Origin: Paraburkholderia hospita
Lineage (GTDB): Bacteria > Pseudomonadota > Gammaproteobacteria > Burkholderiales > Burkholderiaceae
Direction: 5' to 3'
DNA: 64,000 nucleotides
Assembly (NCBI RefSeq): GCF_002902965.1
Contig: NZ_CP026108.1
Location: 907,217-971,216, forward strand
The position numbers were made by a program, and so were the translations under genes. This document shows, one piece after another, positions 44,586-54,134 of the stretch (positions are counted from its first letter, which is position 1; each line of letters opens with the position of its first letter). A model generated the notes under the pieces. That model did no database searches. It had not been told where the DNA came from and saw only the letters and a list, made by a program, of their open reading frames with translations.

Positions 44586-45221
44586 ATGGAAGATTCGCCG
44601 CGCATCGCAGAGCCGGTCGCGCTCGCCCGTCCACGCGGCGCGCATCGGTTCGAAGCGTTCAGCCCAAAGCTCGGGCGGCGGGTGACGTTTTACCGACGCC
44701 CGCTGTTGGAGCAGTGGCTGTTGCTCGAGGCAAGCCCGAGAGTGATCACGTTTTGCGAGCGTCCGGGCTACGTGCTGATCAACGGGTCCCGTCAGCTTGC
44801 CGATTTCTGGATCCGTTACGTTGATAATCAAGAATTAGTTATCCTAGATGATTCGGCGTCGGATTGTAGCGTAATCAGTTCGCGTCGTGACATCGGCGAC
44901 AGCGCGTTGCCGATCAGGATAGTCGCGCCCGCCGAGTTCGCCGCCGCGCGTACCTGGACCGACAACTGGAAGCGCATACTCCCCTACCTTGTCGCCAACG
45001 AAGGGCTCGTTCCGTCAACCTTGCCCCGCGCGATCGTCGGGTTCCTGGGAGAGCCGCAACGATTGCTCGCTGTTGAACGCGAATTCTCCGCAGTCGATCC
45101 GGTCCTGGTCCGAACTGCCCTGTTTGACCTGCTCCATCGCGGACGCGTCAGCGCGCCCGAGCTTCACGCGGAACCGCTATCGCTGCTCACGTCATTCGCG
45201 GCTTCGGAGGGGACATCATGA
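44586..45221 (+). CDS. tnsA: TnsA-like transposon endonuclease (copy 2)
   Basis: 211 residues from ATG 44586 (MEDSPRIAEPVALARPRGAH); the frame also opens at 44535. The nuclease-like first half reads FEAFSPKLGRRVTFYRRPLL, EQWLLLEASPRVITFCERPG and ADFWIRYVDNQELVILDD, giving Glu, Asp and Gln/Glu residues in the order expected for a restriction-fold TnsA (E, D, QxK-like). The second half is helical. It would cut the 5' strands at transposon ends together with TnsB. The stop overlaps the tnsB ATG. Confidence 0.75.
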   Translation: MEDSPRIAEPVALARPRGAHRFEAFSPKLGRRVTFYRRPLLEQWLLLEASPRVITFCERPGYVLINGSRQLADFWIRYVDNQELVILDDSASDCSVISSRRDIGDSALPIRIVAPAEFAAARTWTDNWKRILPYLVANEGLVPSTLPRAIVGFLGEPQRLLAVEREFSAVDPVLVRTALFDLLHRGRVSAPELHAEPLSLLTSFAASEGTS

Positions 45222-47218
45222 GCCGCCGCAAACTGGAGTTGCAGTCAATCGACGTGAGCGCCTGGCCTACTGTCGCCTTTACCGAACTGGACGATGTGGC
45301 GCGGGCCACATTCGAGACACGTCAACAGGCCGTGTTGCGCTACACGGCGGGAGAGTCGGTCAAGGCAATCGAGCGATCAACGGGCATCAATCGCCGGCAA
45401 CTGTACCGATGGCTCGAGCGAGCCCAGACACCACACCCTGATGGACGTCCCTTCGGCTTCCGGGCGCTCATTCGCTATTTGCGCATCGCGGACTATGAGC
45501 GGGTGCGCGATGTACAAGTGCGAGGCGAGCACGGCAGCCGGGGCACCGCTGGAGCATTGACGCAGCTGTTCGAGCGATACCCTGAGTTGACAGGATGGCT
45601 TCTGCTTCAGGTCAAACAGCGCAGGGTGCTGCTCGAGCAGCGGCATACGGATGGCCAACTGCGCACGCGCCTGCGCGGTTTGCAATCGATGCACGATGAA
45701 TTCCTGCGCCGATGTCGATCATTGGGATTGACGGCGGCCGACTACCCCTTCAACACCGGCGACCATGCGCTTCGCTCGCTGTCCCGACGGTTGAAGGCGG
45801 AGCTGCTGCGCACGTTTGGCACAGCGGCACGCTCAGCCGGCGCCTCGCACCTTAAGGGCCTGCCCCGGCTTGACGGCGCGGACGCACCTGCGGCGGTCCG
45901 GCCGTACCAGGTCGTCGAATTTGATGGTCATCGGCTCGATATCAGGCTCAAGGTTGTCGTGCGAGATCCGCTCGGTTTCGCGCACGAATTCGAGATGGAA
46001 CGGGTATGGCTCCTGGTAATCATCGATGTGTGCACGCGTGCTGTGCTCGGCTATCACATAGCGTTTCGCGAATACAGCCGCTATGACGTCGTCAAGACAA
46101 TCGAGAATGCACTCGAGCCCCATCGTGCGCGAATGTTCACCATCGCAGGGCTTGGGTATGGACCACAGGACGGCTTTCCGTCGGATCGCTTGCCCGAACT
46201 CGCGTACGTCACGTGGGAGTGGATCAAGCTCGACAACGCAAAGGCCAATCTCGCAAGGGAAACACTGAATTCGTTGTGCGAGTTTGTTGGTTGTGTCGCT
46301 GACGCCGGACCGAAGTACAGCCCCGATGAGCGGCCCTATATTGAGAGGTTTTTTGGGACGATCGCGAGCCGCCTCTCATCGCGTTTGCCTGGCTATACGG
46401 GTGCTCATCCTCGCGATCTGCGTCGGGCACTCGCAGATCCGAAGGGCGACCTGAGGCTCTACGTCTCACTCGACGAACTCTCGGAACTCGTTGAGTACAG
46501 CATTTCCCGCTACAACGGCACCCCGCACGCCGGCCTTAACAACGCAACGCCACTCGAAGCGATGGAATATTTCGTGCGCGGCAAACAGACGCTTGTGAGA
46601 TGGCTGGCCCAGGCGCGTCGCCAGACACTTTGCCTGATGCAATCGGCACGGCGATGCCGGGTGCGCGCCTATCTCTCTCAAGGCGTGCGTCCGCATATCA
46701 ACCTGCATGGTGTGCGGTACACGAGCCGGTTGCTCGCGGCAGGCACGCATCTGATCGGCGAGTATCTGCTGGTCTACATGAACGCTGACGACTTGCGCTC
46801 AGTGCGCGCCTTCGTGACGAGTGGCGAGGAACTGGGTGTCCTCGAGGCGCAAGGGGCGTGGGGCGTAGTGCCGCACAATCTGAAACTGCGCCAGGAGATT
46901 CTCAAGCAATCTGGCAAGCGCCGACGCCATATTGCTGCGAACGATGCCAATCCAATCGAGGCATACGTCCAGCAAAAGCTCACGCAGGCGAGGAAGACGC
47001 GGAAAGCAGCGACGGAGCTCGCCCATGTGACGCGGATACTGACTTCAGCTCCGACAGTGCGCACGCCTGTCGGACCGAAACATCCGGTCGAGACAGAGAC
47101 TGCGACAATGATCGCAGCGCCAACCCCGGGCACACAACCGGTGACGGACATCGATCTCTTGCCACGGTTATCGGTGCGCCCACGCAAGCTCTCCATCGGT
47201 ACTGGCCAGGTCTTCTGA
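45218..47218 (+). CDS. tnsB: TnsB/TniA-like DDE transposase (copy 2, intact)
   Basis: 666 residues. N-terminal helix-turn-helix (SVKAIERSTGINRRQLYRWL), rve catalytic core with Asp in VEFDGHRLDIRLKVV, Asp in WEWIKLDNAKANLARETL and Glu in KYSPDERPYIERFFGTI, then a beta-barrel-like region and a basic C-terminus ending VRPRKLSIGTGQVF that normally contacts TnsC. It binds the terminal repeats and joins 3' ends to target DNA. This copy serves as the reference that shows where copy 1 was interrupted. Confidence 0.9.
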   Translation: MSRRKLELQSIDVSAWPTVAFTELDDVARATFETRQQAVLRYTAGESVKAIERSTGINRRQLYRWLERAQTPHPDGRPFGFRALIRYLRIADYERVRDVQVRGEHGSRGTAGALTQLFERYPELTGWLLLQVKQRRVLLEQRHTDGQLRTRLRGLQSMHDEFLRRCRSLGLTAADYPFNTGDHALRSLSRRLKAELLRTFGTAARSAGASHLKGLPRLDGADAPAAVRPYQVVEFDGHRLDIRLKVVVRDPLGFAHEFEMERVWLLVIIDVCTRAVLGYHIAFREYSRYDVVKTIENALEPHRARMFTIAGLGYGPQDGFPSDRLPELAYVTWEWIKLDNAKANLARETLNSLCEFVGCVADAGPKYSPDERPYIERFFGTIASRLSSRLPGYTGAHPRDLRRALADPKGDLRLYVSLDELSELVEYSISRYNGTPHAGLNNATPLEAMEYFVRGKQTLVRWLAQARRQTLCLMQSARRCRVRAYLSQGVRPHINLHGVRYTSRLLAAGTHLIGEYLLVYMNADDLRSVRAFVTSGEELGVLEAQGAWGVVPHNLKLRQEILKQSGKRRRHIAANDANPIEAYVQQKLTQARKTRKAATELAHVTRILTSAPTVRTPVGPKHPVETETATMIAAPTPGTQPVTDIDLLPRLSVRPRKLSIGTGQVF

Positions 47219-47246
47219 TTTCGTCGCTCACGCAAGGAGGTGCATC

Positions 47247-48224
47247 ATGTCGCTAGAAGTGCCGCGTCCGATTGATCCTTCACTGCATCCGCTCGTCACG
47301 GGCAATTACCGCCTGGCGACGCCCGCGATCGAAGCGTTCTACGAACTTGTCACCCGCTGCCTGCGCTATCGGATCCCTGGCGCGCTTGTCTATGGACCGC
47401 CGCGCATTGGCAAAACCCGGGCGATCGAGTACGTGCGGCTCCTGCTTGCGCGTCAGCACCCGAAGATGTCCAGCTACCATGCACAGTGCGAGCACAAGCC
47501 GAAACACGCGGAAGGCCCATTCTTCAGCAATCTGCTTGAGGCCGTCGGTGATCATGCTCCGCACGCGGGTACGAGCTCGGCAAAGCGCAGTCGCCTCTCG
47601 CTGCGTATCCGCGAGGCCGCGGCCCGCTCCGGGAGCGGCACCGTACTCCTGTTCTGCGATGAAAGCCAACGCTACAACGAGAATGAGTATGAATGGCTGC
47701 GTGATGTGCATGACGCGCTCGATCGCCAGCAGATCAAGCTCTTCACGTTCCTCGTCGGCCAGCAGGAACTGCTCGCGCAGAAGACAGCCTTGCAAGTCGC
47801 AGGCAAAACGCAGATTGTTGCGCGTCTGATGGTCGAGGACCTCGCGTTCTACGGCATCAGGAACGCCGAGGATGTCGCCACGTGCCTGAATGGCTACGAT
47901 CAGACCGCATATCCGGAAGGTTCTCATTGGAGCTTCACGCGGTTCTACATCCCACAGGCGTTTGACGCCGGCTATCGCCTGGTCGCCGACTCGGGCACGC
48001 TTTGGCAAGCATTTGAGGCTGCACATCATAAGGCGAGCCTGCCTGGTAACCTCGAGATACCGATGGATTCGTTTACCCGGGCTGTCGAGATTGTGCTCAA
48101 GGAAAGTGAACTCAAGGACGCTCCGGGCCACTGCCCTGATGCTGGCTTGTGGACTCACGCGGTTCAGCACTGCGGCTATGTTCAGTCCCGCCACGCGACG
48201 GGCCGCGTGCTGGCAACGGTGTGA
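47247..48224 (+). CDS. tnsC: TnsC/TniB-like AAA+ ATPase (copy 2)
   Basis: 325 residues, same length as copy 1, start behind CAAGGAGG. Walker A GPPRIGKTRAIEYV, Walker B GTVLLFCDESQRYNE and FLVGQQELLAQKTALQV. The opening MSLEVPRPIDPSLHPLVTGN is shared with copy 1. ATP-controlled matchmaker between TniQ-marked target and TnsAB. Confidence 0.9.
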   Translation: MSLEVPRPIDPSLHPLVTGNYRLATPAIEAFYELVTRCLRYRIPGALVYGPPRIGKTRAIEYVRLLLARQHPKMSSYHAQCEHKPKHAEGPFFSNLLEAVGDHAPHAGTSSAKRSRLSLRIREAAARSGSGTVLLFCDESQRYNENEYEWLRDVHDALDRQQIKLFTFLVGQQELLAQKTALQVAGKTQIVARLMVEDLAFYGIRNAEDVATCLNGYDQTAYPEGSHWSFTRFYIPQAFDAGYRLVADSGTLWQAFEAAHHKASLPGNLEIPMDSFTRAVEIVLKESELKDAPGHCPDAGLWTHAVQHCGYVQSRHATGRVLATV

Positions 48225-48228
48225 TCCC

Positions 48229-48873
48229 GTGGCACTCATACGGCCGCGCTTCCCGATTCTGGCGTTTGATGAGTTAGAGCTTTCGCTTTCGCGAGGAAGC
48301 GCGTTCAACCCGAAGTGGCTAATGCCCGGCGAATCGCTTGTCTCAATCCTGTGGAAGTTCGCGTGCGCCAACGTACTGTCCGGAGACGCGCTCGTGCATC
48401 TGATCAGCCCGTGTGTTGATCCTTCTGAGGGCGTAGCACCTGTGCGCGACAACATCGAACTCGCGCGTCTGTGCCGCGTACTCCGTTTGTCCGAAGGCGT
48501 GTTGCGGACGTCCTTGCTTGATGCAGCCCTTGCCGTTCCGACTCACCCGACTTTCCGACATTGCAGACTGTGCGCTGCGCATGGCTACCACAGCGTGCTA
48601 TATCAACTTGAGGAGGAAGAGCGCTGCCCCGTACATCATCAACCACTCGACACACGCTGTCTGCATTGCGGTGACGAGACGCCGTTCATCGTCAGCGCCA
48701 GCGTAATCGAGGCTCCGTTTCGATGCTTAGGGTGCCGTTCCCATTTCAGTTATGGTCGACTTTCGCTCCGCTCGACCATTCCCGCGATGCGCAGGCAGGA
48801 CCGCATGGCGCTCAGTCGCCACTGGCTGCTGCGCTCGGGTAACGACATGAACGATGGCTCCGGAAATGCGTGA
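48229..48873 (+). CDS. tniQ: TniQ/TnsD-like target selector, short form (copy 2)
   Basis: 214 residues from GTG 48229, 5 bases after the tnsC stop. WLMPGESLVSILWKFACANV opens the TniQ domain; zinc ligands are in HCRLCAAHGYHSVLYQLEEE, RCPVHHQPLDTRCLHCGDE and APFRCLGCRSHFSY. It lacks the extended TnsD C-terminus. The last gene before the right end, with no cargo between. Confidence 0.82.
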   Translation: MALIRPRFPILAFDELELSLSRGSAFNPKWLMPGESLVSILWKFACANVLSGDALVHLISPCVDPSEGVAPVRDNIELARLCRVLRLSEGVLRTSLLDAALAVPTHPTFRHCRLCAAHGYHSVLYQLEEEERCPVHHQPLDTRCLHCGDETPFIVSASVIEAPFRCLGCRSHFSYGRLSLRSTIPAMRRQDRMALSRHWLLRSGNDMNDGSGNA

Positions 48874-49013
48874 TCGCGAGTTGTCGGCGCCGGCATCTCG
48901 AAAGCAGTTGGAGACACTTTTATTTCGTTTCCCGTAACCGCCTGAATCTGCTGAAGTTTTTCGCGCCGCTGCGTCATACGAACGCGAGTTGACAGAATTA
49001 TTAGCGCAGCGGG

Positions 49014-49035
49014 GACACTTTTAATACGGTCTACG
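49014..49035. repeat. Right end of transposon copy 2
   Basis: GACACTTTTAATACGGTCTA CG, inverted match to 44408; another unit GCGAGTTGACAGAATTATTA lies at about 48983-49003. The following base continues a ginB reading frame. Confidence 0.7.
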
Positions 49036-50392
49036 ACAGGATGCTTCGGTGCCGACGGCTGTGCCTGACGCCGAAGCACAGGCCGCCCTGCTCGCGTGGG
49101 CTGACGCGCTCTTCAGCAGCATCAGCACGCTGGTGCTCGACTTCAAGCCGTACCCGGTATGCGTGAGCACGGCGCGAGGCGAGAGTCTTTGCCTTGTTCC
49201 GCACCCACATGGCCGTCGTGAAGGCGACGACTCGCGCGGCCTGCCTGGCTGGAATCTCGAGACGGGCGAGCTGCGCACCCGGGAAGAACTCACGATGCGC
49301 ACGACAGAGGCCGGAGATAAAGATCCTCGCCAGCGCCGGGGGGCCATCGCCAGGCGTGCGGCTAAACATCTTGCGGCGGCGAACGAGGACGCGCAATCAT
49401 CGATCCGGCGCTCGCACGCTTCGATGGCGGCCTCCTGCTTCGCGGCGCTGTTTCTGGCCGAAACGGGCGTCAACCTCGCGCCACTGCTGGCCATGAAGTG
49501 GAGCCAGGAGCTTGCTGCGAGCCTGCAGCATGCGTCGGTTGCGCGTCAGAAGTTTCGCGAGGTCAAGTACCGTGGAGGCGGGAGCGAAGTTACGTTCACC
49601 GTCTCGCTGTGCTTCATGCCAAAGCTCAAGAGGTATCTGGCGTTGCGCGAGTATCTGGTGCAGGACGCAGACTGCGACGCGTTGTTCCTCGTAATCGGTC
49701 GTTCTGCACAGCAACGACAGCTAGTAGGTCTTCCACCCCATTTTCTAGTTCAGCTTTACCGCCGACTCGACACATTCGGGATCGTGCTGCCGCGCGTTAG
49801 CGCACGTCAGTGGCGGGCGGCCAGGCAGGATTGGGCGGTGAGCAACCACGGCCCTGTCGTCGCAGCCAGGCTGATGGGGCACTCACTGGCCACGGCGCTG
49901 CGCTCGTACTCGAACGGCACGGACGCCGCGCACAAGGCTGAGATGGGCGCGTTCCTCGCTTCGGTCGAGAAGACCGTGCTGAAGCCCGGCGACGACCCGG
50001 CGGGCAGCATCAGGAGCGCGGTAGGCGTCTGCATTGAGTTCCACAAGCCTGCGCCGATCGCGGCGTCGGTCACCGTACAGCCTGACTGCCGCTCGACCGA
50101 AGGGTGTCTCTTCTGCGAGCGGTACCGCGTGCACGCTGACGCCACCGACATCCGCAAGCTGCTGGGCTGCCGTCACTGTGTCAGGCTCGTGAGCAGACGT
50201 GCGGACTCGATCGAGCAATACGACAGATCTTTCGGCGCGGTGCTGCGACGCGTTGACTTCTTGCTCAATGAACTGCGCGGGCGCGATGCCGCGCTGGTCG
50301 ATCAGATCGAGCACGATGTCGATATTGAAGGGAATCTGGACGCTTTCTGGTCGGCCAGGCTCGACCAGCTTTACGAACTGGGAGTGGCATGA
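49036..50392 (+). pseudogene. ginB: GinB, N-terminally truncated
   Basis: The frame is open from the transposon end (RQDASVPTAVPDAEAQAALL) and gives about 450 of 626 residues. The catalytic area matches the full copy: FLAETGVNLAPLLAMKW (no Arg I), VSARQWRAARQDW and MGHSLATALRSYSNG, and the Cys cluster is kept. No start codon of its own is credible; TTG/GTG/ATG near 49049 would give an N-less protein. Overlaps ginC by ATGA. Confidence 0.8.
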
Positions 50393-52278
50393 AGAACACG
50401 TTGATCGCACCGCTCGCTGGGCGCCCCGACTGGTACCGGGTCGAGGACGATATGGTGGTCACGCACGACAAGGCTGGAAACGCTGCTTCGCTGCTTGGTG
50501 ACGACGGCTGGGACGTCCGAGCATATACGACTGGAACACGCCGCAGCCATATCTATTTCAGGGATCACACGCCTGACGGCGTGAGCCGCGCCCTTTCAGA
50601 GGCGACTACGCGTCAATGGAAGCAGGTGATGTACTTTCTGATGTATGAAGCGACCGATACGGTACCGGCGTCCAGTACGCTTAAGGCAAATTCAATTTGC
50701 CTTAAGGAGTTCACATTCTTTGCCGCCGCACGTCAGCTTACGCTCTACGAGGGGCTGTCCAGCGTCGCCATTGTTCTGGACTATGTGGCGCAAGCCGGGA
50801 AGGAGAGGAAGGCCCATCGTCTTCATTCGATTCTGGTGAAGCTTCACCGTCTGGGTGTCGATGCCACAGGGCTGCGCGTACCACTGGCCCAACTGCATAA
50901 GCCTCTGCTCGAACGTTTCGCGCAACGTGCTGGATACGCACAATACCCTGTTATCCCGACGCGGATCTACCAGCACTTCCTGTCAACCTGTGAGCATGAG
51001 CTCGGCATCTCTGAGGGCCTCGCTGACGTCCTGTCGGACTACCTCGCACGACTGTACGCCGGCGAGAGTCCGGGAGTCCCTTCAGAACTGGTAAGGGTCG
51101 CTGCACACTTCGGGTGCAAGAACTCCCCTTACGTCGTGTCGTCGCTTGTGGCGTCGATCAGGGCGTTATGCCAGCTTGTCATCCTGTCATTCACCGGCAT
51201 GCGTGCGACAGAAGCGGAGAACCTGCCATACGACTGCCTGAGCGAGACCCGTCTGGATAACGTGCCCCACTACACCATCGAGGGCATCACGACCAAGCTA
51301 TCGGGCGGTCGTCCCAGGCGCGCATGCTGGGTGACCGGCCCGATCGCTGCCCGCGCCATCAGACTCGCGCAACGGCTGTCGGGCGAGGCACACCGTGCGC
51401 ACGGCGCACAAGGCTACGCCGAATCGACGGATGGTTCGCACCTCCTGTTTTGCCGGATGGGTTTGAGTCTGCGTTATTGGTACGTGGCAAACCAGGCGGC
51501 GAGTAACGTACATGACGATATCGAAGCCTTTCGCGAGCGCGTCTTCCCGACGATCACGGTCGAGGACATCGCTGAACTGAAGCGCGTCGACATGCACCGC
51601 GCGTGGGAAGACGAGTCGAAGTACGCGGTCGGGCAGCAGTGGCCGTTCACGCGGCACCAGCTTCGGAGGACGCTCGCGTTATATGCGCACCGCAGCGGAC
51701 TCGTGACGCTGCCAACGCTCAAGCGTCAGTTGCAGCACGTCACGCAGGAGATGAGCACGTACTACGCCCGCGGCTCCGCGTTCGCGAAGGGCTTCATCGA
51801 CACCGACAAGACCCACTTTGCGAAGGAATGGGCCGAGGCGCAGGGCCTGTCCGGCTACCTTGCATACGCCGAGCAGGTACTGTTCTCTGACGAGCGGCTG
51901 TTCGGCGGGCACGCAGCGTGGACGCAGAGCCGTGCCGTGCAGGCATCGCCTGTGTCGGTCTACTCCCGCGAGCTGACGGTGAGGATGTTCGGGAAGGGTG
52001 AGCTAGCGTACCGCGAGACGGTGCTGGGCGGCTGTGCCAGCGTCGAACCATGCAAGTCGACGCCGCTCGACTGGATGCATCTGGATTGCCTTGAGTCGAA
52101 CTGTCGTAACCTCGTGATCGTGCCGTCAAAGCTTCAGCGCGTGATCAAGGCGCAGCAGGCTACGGTCGGGAAGCTGCGCGCGGTCGATGAGACGAGCGTC
52201 GAATACCGTATCGAGGCGCAGACGCTGCAACGACTGCTTGACGCGCAGGAGAAACTGATCAAATCGGAGGCGGCATGA
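50389..52278 (+). CDS. ginC: GinC, large tyrosine recombinase (second copy)
   Basis: 629 residues, two more than copy 1. Arg I in SFTGMRATEAENLPYDC, HxxR in FTRHQLRRTLALYAH, Tyr region VTQEMSTYYARGSAFAKGF and the same C-terminal Cys pairs. Intact as a gene, but its partners GinA and the N-terminus of GinB are gone. ATGA overlaps with ginB and ginD. Confidence 0.82.
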   Translation: MKNTLIAPLAGRPDWYRVEDDMVVTHDKAGNAASLLGDDGWDVRAYTTGTRRSHIYFRDHTPDGVSRALSEATTRQWKQVMYFLMYEATDTVPASSTLKANSICLKEFTFFAAARQLTLYEGLSSVAIVLDYVAQAGKERKAHRLHSILVKLHRLGVDATGLRVPLAQLHKPLLERFAQRAGYAQYPVIPTRIYQHFLSTCEHELGISEGLADVLSDYLARLYAGESPGVPSELVRVAAHFGCKNSPYVVSSLVASIRALCQLVILSFTGMRATEAENLPYDCLSETRLDNVPHYTIEGITTKLSGGRPRRACWVTGPIAARAIRLAQRLSGEAHRAHGAQGYAESTDGSHLLFCRMGLSLRYWYVANQAASNVHDDIEAFRERVFPTITVEDIAELKRVDMHRAWEDESKYAVGQQWPFTRHQLRRTLALYAHRSGLVTLPTLKRQLQHVTQEMSTYYARGSAFAKGFIDTDKTHFAKEWAEAQGLSGYLAYAEQVLFSDERLFGGHAAWTQSRAVQASPVSVYSRELTVRMFGKGELAYRETVLGGCASVEPCKSTPLDWMHLDCLESNCRNLVIVPSKLQRVIKAQQATVGKLRAVDETSVEYRIEAQTLQRLLDAQEKLIKSEAA

Positions 52279-52637
52279 GCGACGCCATGACCGACTACTA
52301 CGCCGCCCTTGAGCGGCTGAAGAAGCGCAAGGGCGCGCGTATCAACAATGACACCGTGGCGATCGAGGCAGGCCGGAAGAAAGGCAGCATCAAGAAATCG
52401 CGCGCGCAGTTCACCGAACTGATCGCAGCGATCGACGCGGCCAACGCGGTAGCCGGGCATCCGAAGCTCGAACTCACCGACCGTCTGAACCGCGCGAAGG
52501 GCGACGCAAAGGATCTGCAGGCACAGCTTGACGAATCGCTGGCTCGTGAGCTCGCACTACTGCGTCAGGTGTTCAACCTGCGCAAGGAATTGGCCGCTCT
52601 GCGTGGCGGTAGCGTCCTTCCCCTGCAGCCGCGCTAG
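52275..52637 (+). CDS. ginD: GinD/TnpC-like small partner protein (second copy)
   Basis: 120 residues, nearly identical to the copy at 35422-35784 (NNDTVAIEAGRKKGSIKKSR; coiled-coil half LARELALLRQVFNLRKELAA). Last gene of the truncated operon, about 170 bases before the island end. Confidence 0.8.
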   Translation: MSDAMTDYYAALERLKKRKGARINNDTVAIEAGRKKGSIKKSRAQFTELIAAIDAANAVAGHPKLELTDRLNRAKGDAKDLQAQLDESLARELALLRQVFNLRKELAALRGGSVLPLQPR

Positions 52638-53080
52638 ATCGGAGCGGCCATCTTCGCTCGAATCAGCATGCGAAACCTGCGACTGAAGATGGACATTCCG
52701 ACGAACGTTGCGTCCATTTTTTCTGCTAATTTTATGGACACCCCGCAGCCTGCTGATTCCATTATTTTCAAGGCTCCGGGTGATGTCCATTTTTTCTATC
52801 TTGCGCGTACTCCCGGTTCCCGAACAAGGAGCGTGCGCGCGTGCCAGGGTCTTCGACCACGCCGAGCCGACGGAGTGGTCGCAATTATCGCGCTCCGTCG
52901 TGTTGCCTTCCGCAGTGTCAACGGCGTCTGCGCTCGGGACAATTAAACTATCGCGGCTCAATGGCTGGCCCGCACGTACCCCTGTCAACGCTTCGCCGTA
53001 TGTCTCGCGACATACTGCGCATGAGTCGGGGATAAGTAAGAGAACTTGCACTCGTTACTGCTTTCCGGCCTCCCGGCGCA

Positions 53081-53104
53081 CTGACAGATTTAATACGGTC
53101 TACG
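53081..53104. repeat. Solitary Tn7-like right end
   Basis: CTGACAGATTTAATACGGTC TACG repeats the terminal unit of both transposons in right-end orientation, without inner repeats and without transposition genes of its own. Confidence 0.6.
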
Positions 53105-53546
53105 GAAGCCGCGACAATCTGCCGAATCCGATCCAGTTGCAGACGCATCCGTGCCCGTCAATGCGCCCGCGATCGGCGATCTGTTCGATGCATTCGAGTT
53201 TCCGCGCAGACCCTGACGGTGCGGTATTGAAGGCCGGGGCGAACCGGCTCTGCCAATCTGACAGATTGCTCGCGCGGCATGGTCGGGGGTTCGTGTCGCC
53301 TCATGGCCAACACATGGAATCGCGTTGCTGACTTCACCCTGACCAATCTATCTAGCGATGTCGAATGGCAGGCCGTGCGAAACGGACATCTGAGTGTCTC
53401 TACCTGGGCGGACCTTTGTCCGAGACCGTCGCACGCCACGAACGGCTCTGTGTAGCCCGCGCCCCGGTCGGCATGGCGAATGCTGACCAGAAGGGTGTAG
53501 CCCTGACGATGTCCATGGTCTGTTGGCTCTGAGTCGGGCTGATTTC

Positions 53547-53580
53547 AGGCCAGGCGCTTATTAGGACGCCTGGCCTTTTT
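53547..53580 (+). terminator. Strong rho-independent terminator
   Basis: AGGCCAGGCG (53547-53556) and CGCCTGGCCT (53567-53576) form a perfect 10-bp stem followed by TTTT. No gene upstream on the plus strand was recognised. Confidence 0.8.
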
Positions 53581-53858
53581 GTGACTCGCACCCGGGCATT
53601 GCAAATGCTGCTGGGCAAGCGTGTGGAGGTCCCGACTTGCCCGACGGCGATCGGGACTGGTTTGTGGTCGTGTACTGTGCCACTGGCAGCCGACGCCACA
53701 GAGTAAAAAAGCGCCCGGGCGGCACACGCGCCGAAGATGAGGGTCAATCTCCGGAACACAGAATGTACAAAATCTGTACGCTTAGAATCAAGAGCAAATT
53801 TAAGAGCAAATTTGCATAAAATTTGGCCCATCACGACGAGATGGTTGGGAGAGAAACG

Positions 53859-54134
53859 ATGGACGCAAAGGAGTTCGCAGCGCGACTGTCCGCTGCGCTG
53901 CGTGAGCAACCACCGGGAACGGCCGCATTGCTCGGAGACTTCGCAATGGCGGTGCTTCGCAACGATTCGCTCATCTTCCAGCATGTCGAAGACCCTTACT
54001 CTGGCGTCCTGGGTGACGGGTTCGCGCTGACGGACGAACTGTGGAACGAACGCCGTGAGCAATTGACCGACTGGTTCGACGAACCGGAGTTCGTGTCAAC
54101 TTTCACCGGAAGCGGCGACAGCATGGAAACTTAA
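53859..54134 (+). CDS. Hypothetical protein
   Basis: 91 residues from ATG 53859 with GGGAGAG upstream (frame also open at 53823). Acidic and soluble: MDAKEFAARLSAALREQPPG, DFAMAVLRNDSLIFQHVEDP, ALTDELWNERREQLTDWFDE. No family recognised; codon use looks coding. Isolated between two non-coding stretches. Confidence 0.5.
   Translation: MDAKEFAARLSAALREQPPGTAALLGDFAMAVLRNDSLIFQHVEDPYSGVLGDGFALTDELWNERREQLTDWFDEPEFVSTFTGSGDSMET

Larger units (their letters stand above)
44408..49035. mobile_element. Tn7-like transposon copy 2 (intact tnsABC-tniQ, no cargo)
   Basis: Left end CGTAGGCCGTAATAATTTTG (44408), right end GACACTTTTAATACGGTCTA CG (to 49035), with inner repeats as in copy 1. 4.6 kb in total; all four transposition genes are open and overlap or nearly touch. 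The right end cuts exactly into a ginB frame. Directly repeated relative to copy 1, 380 bp apart. Confidence 0.8.
49036..52809. mobile_element. Remnant of a second GInt (ginB truncated, ginC, ginD)
   Basis: Same gene order as the complete island but on the plus strand. ginA and about the first 200 residues of ginB are missing, cut at the transposon end. The ginD-side end is conserved (GATGTCCATTTTTTCTATC then TTGCGCGTA to 52809) and agrees with the end at 35266. The other end is lost, so it should not be able to excise. Confidence 0.75.
52810..53858. other. Region without recognisable gene, with a solitary transposon end and a terminator
   Basis: About 1 kb. It contains a lone transposon end at 53081-53104 and a strong terminator at 53547-53580. 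Short frames upstream of the terminator have no recognisable domain. Confidence 0.4.
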
